Positions 22,606 to 28,149 of a stretch of DNA of 28,149 nucleotides are shown one piece after another. The notes under the pieces are model-generated. The model was not told the origin of the DNA, did no database searches, and saw only the letters and a list, made by a program, of their open reading frames with translations. A program made the translations under genes and the position numbers. Within the stretch, counting starts at the first letter, position 1, and each line of letters opens with the position of its first letter. Location of the stretch: positions 1-28,149 of the forward strand of contig JBPYFK010000155.1 of assembly GCA_051984675.1 (NCBI GenBank). The letters are read 5' to 3'. Source of the stretch: JBPYFK01 sp051984675 (GTDB taxonomy: Bacteria; Actinomycetota; Actinomycetes; Mycobacteriales; Pseudonocardiaceae).

Positions 22606-23757
22606 CTACAGGGTCGCGATTGTGCTGTGTGGTTCGTCGAGCCATACATGGTGTGCGCCGTTTGCATGCACGGTGAGCCCGAAGCGCTCCCAACCAGGGT
22701 TACCAGCCTGCTCGTAGAGCTGGTGGGCTTGCTCGACCGCCGACCACAGCGGCTTCGGCCCTGCTTCGGTGACCGTGTACTGGCCATCTGTACAGGTCAG
22801 CTCAACAGACGCCCACGAACCATCGGGTGCGGAGACGAACCCCGCGGTGGGTTTGTGGGTGTGGGGGTCGAGGTGCATTCCCACTGTGACGTCGTTGGGT
22901 AGGCCGTGGAACTGTGCGAGGAACCAGACGACGTGGTTGTCCCACCACGGGTTCGGTGGCGTGGTGGTCAGCCGCTGCCGGCAGTCGTCGCTGCGGGGTG
23001 CGGGCGTGGAGGGTTCGGCCCCGTCGTGGTGGCGCATGGCCATAAATGATGCCCAGCGATCGGTGAAGCGGCCTTCCAGCCGGTGGGGGTGGCGGTGCAG
23101 AAGAACGAGGTTGCCGGCGTTGATAGCTAGCTTCAGGTCGACCAGCACGCGCCCTGCCGGCGCGAGTTGTTGCGCCCAGCTCCAGGGAATCCGGTTCACT
23201 GAGCAGGTCGTGATGATCCGGTCATAGGGCGCGTGCGCGGGAAGCCCTTCAATTCCGTCGATGGTTTGCAACGTGGGGTGTAACCCGAGGCGGGCCAGCC
23301 GCTGGCGTGCCCCGTCGACCAGGTCGCGGTCGACGTCGACGGAGAACACCTTGTCCTCGCCGAGCCGGTGGGCGAGTAGGGCGGCGTTGTAGCCGGTGCC
23401 GGTGCCGATTTCGAGCACCTTGTCACCCTCGTGGGGATCGAGGATCTCCAGCATGCGCAGCATGAGGTCGGGCTTTGTGCTGCTGGAGACGGATTCCTGG
23501 TGAGTGCCCCGGTCGACCAGCTTCGTCACCAGCGTGGTCGGTGAGTAGACCAGGTCTAATCCCTCGGGGGAAGCTACGTCGACCATCCGCCACTGCCCGG
23601 TGTCATCCTGTTGATACACGGTGGGGACGAGAACGTGCCGGGCGACGGCGGCCACGGCGTTGTGCCACTCGCGGTGGTGTAGGTCGCCGTTGCGGGCGAG
23701 CTGGTCAGCGAGGCGCTGTGCTCGCCTGGTCCAGTCGGTGTCGAGGTGGGTGGTCAC
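22606..23757 (-). CDS. tgmC: PIMT-like O-methyltransferase of graspetide system
   Basis: A 383-aa protein. The SAM-binding motif is VLEIGTGTGYNAALLAHRLG. The PIMT signature blocks are SSSTKPDLMLRMLE before it and APYDRIITTCSVNRIPWSWA after it. A long C-terminal part of about 130 residues carries a Trp-rich NPWWDNHVVWFLAQFHGLPN region. In known graspetides with this partner (fuscimiditide), the homologue methylates an Asp side chain in the cross-linked peptide, which then closes to aspartimide. GTG 23757 overlaps the ATP-grasp stop by 4 nt (GTGA), so the two are translated together. Confidence 0.9.
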   Translation of the reverse strand: MTTHLDTDWTRRAQRLADQLARNGDLHHREWHNAVAAVARHVLVPTVYQQDDTGQWRMVDVASPEGLDLVYSPTTLVTKLVDRGTHQESVSSSTKPDLMLRMLEILDPHEGDKVLEIGTGTGYNAALLAHRLGEDKVFSVDVDRDLVDGARQRLARLGLHPTLQTIDGIEGLPAHAPYDRIITTCSVNRIPWSWAQQLAPAGRVLVDLKLAINAGNLVLLHRHPHRLEGRFTDRWASFMAMRHHDGAEPSTPAPRSDDCRQRLTTTPPNPWWDNHVVWFLAQFHGLPNDVTVGMHLDPHTHKPTAGFVSAPDGSWASVELTCTDGQYTVTEAGPKPLWSAVEQAHQLYEQAGNPGWERFGLTVHANGAHHVWLDEPHSTIATL

Positions 23758-24707
23758 TGTGCCCCTTTCGCCAGGAGGTCCGCGAGGACTGCGGTCAACG
23801 GCGCGCCGGTGGCTGATTCGAGCCATCCATACTGGCCTCCGGCGTTGATTTCCAATAAGGTCCATTCCCCCGTTGGGTCGATCACGAAGTCCAACGCGGC
23901 GTAGACGAGCCCGAGACGGGCCATCAAGGTACGGACGCCGTCGGCGACGTGCTGGGGTGGCTCGATGAGTTCGTAGGTCAGGGAGTCGTAGTCCGAGCGC
24001 CAGTCGACATATGAGGCCGCGCTGCCCGAGGTAATGGACACGGCAGTGAGGTGGTCACCGATCGCGACCACCCGGGCCTCGTGCGCCTTCGGTACCCACC
24101 GCTGGACGAGGTGGGTGGTGACTTCGACGCCCCGCAGCTCGTCGAGGTCGTCTTGTCCGAGCACGCGTGTCCAGGTCAGCTTGCGGGTGCTCTGCTCGGA
24201 GATCGTGTTGGACCCCAGCAGCTTGGTGATCGTGCGCCCGTGGCCTGCGAAGTCGCGGACCGTGTCGGGTTCGTTGGTGATGACGGTTTCCGGAACGGTC
24301 AAGCCACATTCGTGCGCGCGGACGAGCTGAACCGGCTTGTACGCTGCATCCGCCAAGCGGCTGGGATGGTTGACCCACAACGCGTCCAGGCTGGATAACA
24401 CGCCACCCAGTCCGTACTTGGCCTCCATGAACGCATGATGCCGCTCAGGTCCGGTAAGCGTCGTGGGCATGTGGTATGCCTCGGGGCTGCGATACAGCAC
24501 GGCGTGGATCTCCTCCAGTTCCACGATGTGTGCTGGGGTCCGCAGGTGCCCGGCCCAGCGTCCCCCACGCAGTCCAGCGGAAACGCTGAGCTGCTCAGGG
24601 AACCAGGCGGTATTGACGCGGCACACGCTGACGTCACGCTCACGCAAAGCAATGACCATCTGATCAGCGGTCGCGTCGAGATCGCGGGCGAGAATCAGAA
24701 CCGTCAT
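23754..24707 (-). CDS. tgmB: ATP-grasp graspetide (omega-ester) ligase
   Basis: A 317-aa protein. A pre-ATP-grasp N-terminal part (MTVLILARDLDATADQMVIA) is followed by the ATP-grasp domain. Recognisable parts are TKLLGSNTISEQ (ATP-binding lysine region), VQRWVPKAHEARVVAIG and the metal-binding end ALDFVIDPTGEWTLLEINAG with Asp, Glu and Asn ligands. The last strand ends GGQYGWLE, as in the SAV_5884/TgmB maturase class. It should join Ser/Thr side chains with Asp/Glu side chains of the precursor as esters, using ATP. ATG 24707 overlaps the precursor stop (ATGA). Confidence 0.92.
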   Translation of the reverse strand: MTVLILARDLDATADQMVIALRERDVSVCRVNTAWFPEQLSVSAGLRGGRWAGHLRTPAHIVELEEIHAVLYRSPEAYHMPTTLTGPERHHAFMEAKYGLGGVLSSLDALWVNHPSRLADAAYKPVQLVRAHECGLTVPETVITNEPDTVRDFAGHGRTITKLLGSNTISEQSTRKLTWTRVLGQDDLDELRGVEVTTHLVQRWVPKAHEARVVAIGDHLTAVSITSGSAASYVDWRSDYDSLTYELIEPPQHVADGVRTLMARLGLVYAALDFVIDPTGEWTLLEINAGGQYGWLESATGAPLTAVLADLLAKGAQ

Positions 24708-25051
24708 GCCGGAAACGGCTGCTCCGGCGCGAAGTCGTACGTGAAGTCCTCGGACGGGCCTTCGTCACCGTCATTGTTGGTGACCTTGTTCGCGGTCGGG
24801 TCCATCCGAAGCTCGTTCAACGGCCGGCCCTCGGCGTCCACCGCAACCTGGGCTTCGTGGTCGTAGCTCCACTCGGTGATGATCGTGCCCCGGTTAGGAA
24901 ACGGCTGCATTCCCCGCAATCCCCACGGCCGGACACCCTGCGGGGACGGCTCGTCCTGCGCGTCGGGCGTGGCCATCGGACGCGCCAAGGGGAACTGTGC
25001 GCTGTCGGACGCCATCGGGTCGTCGGTGAACCTCGTCAACGTCGCTGGCAT
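24704..25051 (-). CDS. tgmA: Graspetide (ATP-grasp-modified RiPP) precursor
   Basis: A 115-aa precursor. The N-terminal leader contains FPLARPMATP and the recognition-like RPWGLRGMQPFP (residues 41-52), typical of ATP-grasp-modified RiPP precursors. A conserved WSYDHEAQVAVDAEGRPLNE region follows. The core-like end has Thr86, Thr91, then Asn92-Asn93, Asp94-Gly95, Asp96, Glu97, Ser100, Glu101, Asp102. This suits Thr-to-acid esters around a central Asp-Gly that could become aspartimide. ATG 25051 was chosen over the frame's upstream start at 25153 because GAGAGGAAG sits just before it. The exact core cut site is unknown. Confidence 0.9.
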   Translation of the reverse strand: MPATLTRFTDDPMASDSAQFPLARPMATPDAQDEPSPQGVRPWGLRGMQPFPNRGTIITEWSYDHEAQVAVDAEGRPLNELRMDPTANKVTNNDGDEGPSEDFTYDFAPEQPFPA

Positions 25052-25129
25052 ACTTCCTCTCTTCTTGTTGATCTCTTCGGAGATATCGGTGGGGCGGGAT
25101 GGAGCGCGTACCTCCAGCAAGGTGGTGCA

Positions 25130-25165
25130 CCTCGGGGTGAGGGTCGGGGTCACCTCACCCCGAGG
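25130..25165 (-). terminator. Strong hairpin before the graspetide precursor gene
   Basis: A perfect 12-bp stem (CCTCGGGGTGAG at 25130-25141 with CTCACCCCGAGG at 25154-25165) and a 12-nt loop. It lies 4 nt after the stop codon of the 58-aa gene and about 80 nt before the precursor start. It may end the upstream transcript, attenuate read-through, or protect the precursor mRNA end. Confidence 0.75.
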
Positions 25166-25169
25166 CGGC

Positions 25170-25346
25170 TTAGAGCCGTCGCAGGTTGTCCAGCACGCGC
25201 CGCATCAACGTGACATCCGTGCATCCGGCGATGTGGGGTTCGTCCAGGCCACCGGAGATCCGCAGAACGCGATCCAGGCGTGCACTCTCGGACTGCTGCG
25301 GCTGGCGCTTGTCCAGGCCGGCGCTGGTTTTCGTATGGTCAGTCAT
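25170..25346 (-). CDS. Small peptide gene upstream of graspetide operon (58 aa)
   Basis: ATG 25346 follows AAGGAGGGG, one of the best ribosome-binding sites in the region. The sequence begins MTDHTKTSAGLDKRQPQQSE, has a middle LDRVLRISGGLDEPHIAGC and ends TDVTLMRRVLDNLRRL. It has one Cys (residue 42) and no membrane segment. It could be a second ribosomal peptide, a helper protein or a small regulator. Not recognised as a known family. Confidence 0.7.
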   Translation of the reverse strand: MTDHTKTSAGLDKRQPQQSESARLDRVLRISGGLDEPHIAGCTDVTLMRRVLDNLRRL

Positions 25347-25435
25347 GGCCCCCTCCTTGACTGTTCTGGCCTTCGCAGTGCTGTTCGTGGAAGTCCTTAG
25401 GACGGCCTTGTCGTGGTAATGGGTTCCGTCCGACA

Positions 25436-25633
25436 TCAACGCTCGCTGAGGCGTTGGATCTCCGATCGACATGCTTCAGCGCTGACGCAGTCGTCGCAGG
25501 CGTCACGAACCGCCACCGCCTGCCGTTTGGGCACCGCCGATAACGCCAGTCCGCAGTAGGTGAAGTCTCGATTATCTGGCTCTTCCAGGTGCACGACGCC
25601 GTCAGACGTGGTGCGTGCATTGGTCCAGGACAT
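25436..25633 (-). CDS. Small Cys-containing zinc-binding-like protein (65 aa)
   Basis: His15 and Cys27 (HLEEPDNRDFTYCG) are followed by Cys46, Cys49 and Cys55 (CDDCVSAEAC), a spacing that fits a small zinc site. The TYCGLAL motif followed by a C-x2-C is common in small actinobacterial proteins encoded next to HTH/TPR regulators. ATG 25633 has only a weak ribosome-binding site (GGTGGTGAT). The function is unknown; its position opposite the regulator suggests a shared control region. Confidence 0.65.
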   Translation of the reverse strand: MSWTNARTTSDGVVHLEEPDNRDFTYCGLALSAVPKRQAVAVRDACDDCVSAEACRSEIQRLSER

Positions 25634-25842
25634 TTAGATCACCACCGTCCAGAATCGCGCTTGCGGCGGTGAAGTCCTCCCCGAAGTGGTCATGGCGCTA
25701 AGCCTGCCGACGCCGGCACCGATGCGGAACGGAGAACTGCGGGGAGCGCAAGGGGAGAGTTGAGGGAGATTTAGCCGGTTTCTCGTGCAGTGATCGCGTG
25801 GATACAGTGAGCAGCAGGGCCGACCGAGGGAGAGCTGCGACC

Positions 25843-27102
25843 GTGCCGGAACCGAACGAGCTGCTGCGTGCCGCCCGCGAACGTGTTGAGTCGCCCTCAT
25901 CGCCGGGCCAGGCAATCAGTCGTCAGGAACTGGCTGACTTGGTGAATCGGCAGGTCTACCGCGCAAGTGAAACGATCACCTCAATCGACGCGAATCATGT
26001 CGGTAAATGGGAACGTGGCGTGATTAGGTGGCCTGCCGCGCGGTATAGGGCGGCGCTGCGGGTGATCTTCGACGCGGCAACGGACACCGACCTGGGGTTT
26101 GCTCCCCCGAAACGGAGCGGTAATCCTTCAGACGTGGACCGCAAGACCTTCCTGAAGACCACCCTCGGTGCCGGTGCTTGGGCGTTGATGGGCGGACGGA
26201 CCGCTGTCGCGTCCGAACGTTCGCACGAACTCGCCGCCACCGTGGCTGGCCCCACTGAGCACTTTCGACGTATGGAATCCGCCGTGTCGTCCCAACAACT
26301 TGCACCAGCAGTGGAGGCACACCTAAAGCTGGCAGAGGGCGTGGTCCACGACACCATTCGCACCACGGCTGGATTCGGTGTACTCAGCGAGATCGCAGGA
26401 CTGGCCGCATGGCTGGCGGCAGACCGAGGCGACTTTCACATGGCACGGCGTCGCTACAACGACAGCATCCGACACGCGGAAGCAGCCGGACATCCGCTGC
26501 TCGTGGCATACATGACTGCCAGCTTGGGGCACTATGCCGTGGAATCCGGCGACGCGCACCAAGGATTGCGACTGTTGCACCGGGCACACAGATGGCTTGA
26601 TAACAGCGCGCCGCCTGCGGCACGAGCATGGCTTTCCTCGCTGTACGCCGTGACACACGCTGCGCTTGGCAACACTGCGGCAACCACGACCGCGCTCCGT
26701 ACCGCTGAGCGGCTCGCCGCACGCCCCGGCGAACCACAGTGGCCCTGGGTGTTTCCGTTCACCCCCGCCAAGGTTGCCCGCTACCAATCCAGCGCGCTGG
26801 CACGATTGGGTGATGTTCGGGCTGCGCGGACCGCCTACTCATCCGCCGCTCCTGCTTTGACCAGCCCAAAGCCGCGAGCCCTCGCGCAGATCGAGCACGC
26901 ACAAGTTCTGGCCCGCGCTGGGCATGTCGGTGAAGCCTGCCACCTCGCGGCTGAAGCAGCCACGCTGGGGCAGCGGTACGGATCAGAGCGGATCACCGAA
27001 CGTGCCAGACGATTCCGCGCGCACTTGCCTGCCCGCACAACCGAAGCCGTCGAACTCGACGACGCGCTGACCGCGCTATATGAACAGGAGAGCGCCTGGT
27101 GA
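25843..27102 (+). CDS. HTH regulator with C-terminal tetratricopeptide-like domain
   Basis: A 419-aa protein. The N-terminal HTH (ISRQELADLVNRQVYRASET, then DANHVGKWERGVIRWPAARY) is of the XRE type found in many actinobacterial regulators. Then comes a hydrophobic link (RKTFLKTTLGAGAWALMG) and a long all-helical, Ala-rich repeat domain (EAAGHPLLVAYMTASLGHYA and similar 34-residue-like units), read as TPR. GTG 25843 has GAGGGAGAG 8 nt before it; an upstream in-frame GTG at 25798 has none. It overlaps the SLOG gene by 4 nt and is divergent from the peptide cluster. Confidence 0.85.
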   Translation: MPEPNELLRAARERVESPSSPGQAISRQELADLVNRQVYRASETITSIDANHVGKWERGVIRWPAARYRAALRVIFDAATDTDLGFAPPKRSGNPSDVDRKTFLKTTLGAGAWALMGGRTAVASERSHELAATVAGPTEHFRRMESAVSSQQLAPAVEAHLKLAEGVVHDTIRTTAGFGVLSEIAGLAAWLAADRGDFHMARRRYNDSIRHAEAAGHPLLVAYMTASLGHYAVESGDAHQGLRLLHRAHRWLDNSAPPAARAWLSSLYAVTHAALGNTAATTTALRTAERLAARPGEPQWPWVFPFTPAKVARYQSSALARLGDVRAARTAYSSAAPALTSPKPRALAQIEHAQVLARAGHVGEACHLAAEAATLGQRYGSERITERARRFRAHLPARTTEAVELDDALTALYEQESAW

Positions 27103-27578
27103 CACGGCTTGCGATTACCGGGCATCGCGGGTTGCCCACCGATGTAACGCGGCTGGTTGACGCAGCACTACGCGAGGAGATCTCAAAGTTCGCGGCTACC
27201 GACCTCGTGGGGTTGAGCTGTCTGGCTGACGGTGCGGACACCCTGTTCGCGTGTGCGGTCCTCGATCATGGAGGTAGCTTGATCGCGATCGTTCCCGCCA
27301 CCCTGTACAGGGATGGGTTGCCGGCAGAGCACCACAGCGTCTACGACGCTCTGTTCGAACAAGCAGACCAGGTAATTCGGCTTGATCATGTCGAGTCGGA
27401 CTCCCAAGCGCACATGGACGCCAGCCAGCGCATGATCGACGAGTCGGACCGGCTGCTGGCCGTTTGGGACGGTCAGCCCGCACGGGGCTACGGCGGCACG
27501 GCCGACGTGGTACACGCCGCCCACGAACGAGGCGTGCCCGTCACCGTGGTGTGGCCAGAGGGCGCTCGCCGCGACTGA
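27099..27578 (+). CDS. SLOG-type nucleotide-binding Rossmann protein
   Basis: A 159-aa protein. Visible features are the opening LAITGHRGLPTD, the GLSCLADGADTLFACAVLDH segment, a polar centre, DRLLAVWDGQPARGYGGTAD and a strand ending VPVTVVWPEG. This order and the glycine-rich GYGG phosphate loop resemble the SLOG/LOG/DprA-like superfamily, which binds nucleotides or nucleotide-derived signals. Its start (GTGA) overlaps the stop of the HTH/TPR gene, so the two probably act together, perhaps as sensor and regulator. The ligand is unknown. Confidence 0.8.
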   Translation: MTRLAITGHRGLPTDVTRLVDAALREEISKFAATDLVGLSCLADGADTLFACAVLDHGGSLIAIVPATLYRDGLPAEHHSVYDALFEQADQVIRLDHVESDSQAHMDASQRMIDESDRLLAVWDGQPARGYGGTADVVHAAHERGVPVTVVWPEGARRD

Positions 27579-27684
27579 TAACGCGATTGGCGACTGAGGC
27601 GAACGCGCGTTCTAATAGGCTGCCGTGCCACCAAGGCCCGTACAGAAGCAAGGGGAATTTCTTTCGTAGTTCGTTGACCACGGC

Positions 27685-27984
27685 CTAGCGCTGGTCGGCG
27701 GGTTGAAGCGCCCACGCCGGTACGAGTTGGTGAACCGTCACCGTGTGTCGTCCGGTGCGGCTGGTGATGGTCAGCTTGCATAGTCCGAACCAGTCGCCGG
27801 TGATCAGCCGGTGCCACGAGAGGAGCACGCCGTCCCTTGTTCCGGCTATGTCCAGGCCGTCAGCGCGAATCCACAGGGGTAGGCCACGCGCCACTACGTG
27901 GCGTGGAGGAGTGCACACGCCGAGCAGGGTGACGCGGACTGGCTGAGGTGGATCGACCACGACAACACACCGACCCACGGACAT
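27685..27984 (-). CDS. Conserved-looking hypothetical protein (99 aa)
   Basis: A beta-rich small protein with conserved-looking PVRVTLLGVCTPPRHVVARG and DIAGTRDGVLLSWHRLITGD segments and an end ending HQLVPAWALQP. No catalytic motif or membrane segment. ATG 27984 lies 3 nt from a LexA-box-like palindrome. Reading the minus strand, TAACAT is 6 nt before the ATG, so the message could be leaderless. Its function is not recognised. Confidence 0.65.
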   Translation of the reverse strand: MSVGRCVVVVDPPQPVRVTLLGVCTPPRHVVARGLPLWIRADGLDIAGTRDGVLLSWHRLITGDWFGLCKLTITSRTGRHTVTVHQLVPAWALQPADQR

Positions 27985-27986
27985 AC

Positions 27987-28002
27987 TCGAATGTTAGTTC
28001 GA
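27987..28002. promoter_or_regulatory. LexA (SOS) box-like palindrome
   Basis: TCGAATGTTAGTTCGA matches the actinobacterial SOS consensus TCGAAC-N4-GTTCGA at 11 of 12 fixed positions. It overlaps the start region of the minus-strand 99-aa gene. No gene was identified in the remaining 147 bases to the window edge. Confidence 0.6.
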
Positions 28003-28149
28003 TTAGGTGGTAGTCTCCAGTCTGCGGGTCGTGGAGGGGGAATCCCAATCGGCTTGTCAAGTGTGTCGTTGTTCGAAAGCTGCCTTCGGCTCTCACTGAT
28101 GCCCAGGTGCTAGGGGCGGCTGCTGATCCACGCTCAGCTGTTCAGGAGG

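Noticed and set aside
25170..25346. The 58-aa gene considered as a lanthipeptide precursor
   Set aside because: It has one Cys only, no run of Ser/Thr/Cys in the C-terminal part, and no lanthionine synthetase is in the window.

Overview
The window is high-GC actinobacterial chromosome, most likely from the Pseudonocardiales (Saccharopolyspora/Amycolatopsis-like; inferred from gene content and codon use, not proven). It has a conserved chromosomal left part (1-9926) and a mobile/accessory right part (about 9927 to the end).

Left part. The window opens inside ctaD (cytochrome c oxidase subunit I, minus strand). A TetR regulator follows. It is divergent from a three-gene catabolic operon: acyl-CoA carboxylase carboxyltransferase (methylcrotonyl-CoA carboxylase type), biotin carboxylase/BCCP subunit and acyl-CoA dehydrogenase. 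This is probably a branched-chain acyl-CoA (leucine-type) pathway. A 16-bp inverted repeat between regulator and operon looks like the operator. Then come a ribbon-helix-helix protein with a long Pro/Gln-rich tail, a 79-aa conserved small protein, a gamma-butyrolactone-receptor-like TetR regulator, and a tRNA-Glu, tRNA-Asp, tRNA-Phe cluster.

Mobile part. The 3' end of tRNA-Phe looks like the attachment site of an actinomycete integrative and conjugative element (AICE). Next to it lie a remnant of an older integrase tail, a decayed P-loop/TPR gene and two near-identical terminator hairpins, which suggests repeated insertion at one site. The AICE core runs on the minus strand: membrane/spread-type proteins, an FtsK/TraB-like DNA translocase, small proteins, a DUF3631 ATPase that may be the replication protein, Xis and a tyrosine integrase. 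Many of these genes overlap by 1-4 nt. A small XRE regulator is divergent from the core, with TAGCGCG operator-like sites between them. No second copy of the tRNA-Phe 3' end was seen in the window, so the right end of the element probably lies beyond it.

Cargo. After the core come a class IV aminotransferase, an HTH protein fused to a SUMF1/FGE-like domain lacking the usual catalytic cysteines, and a SnoaL-like protein. The most interesting locus is at 22606-25633 (minus strand): a precursor peptide, an ATP-grasp ligase and a PIMT-like methyltransferase, overlapping by 4 nt each. This is the gene set of graspetides (omega-ester peptides) carrying an added aspartimide, as known for fuscimiditide. 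Upstream are a 58-aa peptide gene, a strong hairpin and a Cys-rich 65-aa protein. Divergent from them is a two-gene unit, an HTH/TPR regulator overlapping a SLOG-type nucleotide-binding protein. The window ends with a small unknown gene whose start is covered by a LexA (SOS) box-like palindrome.
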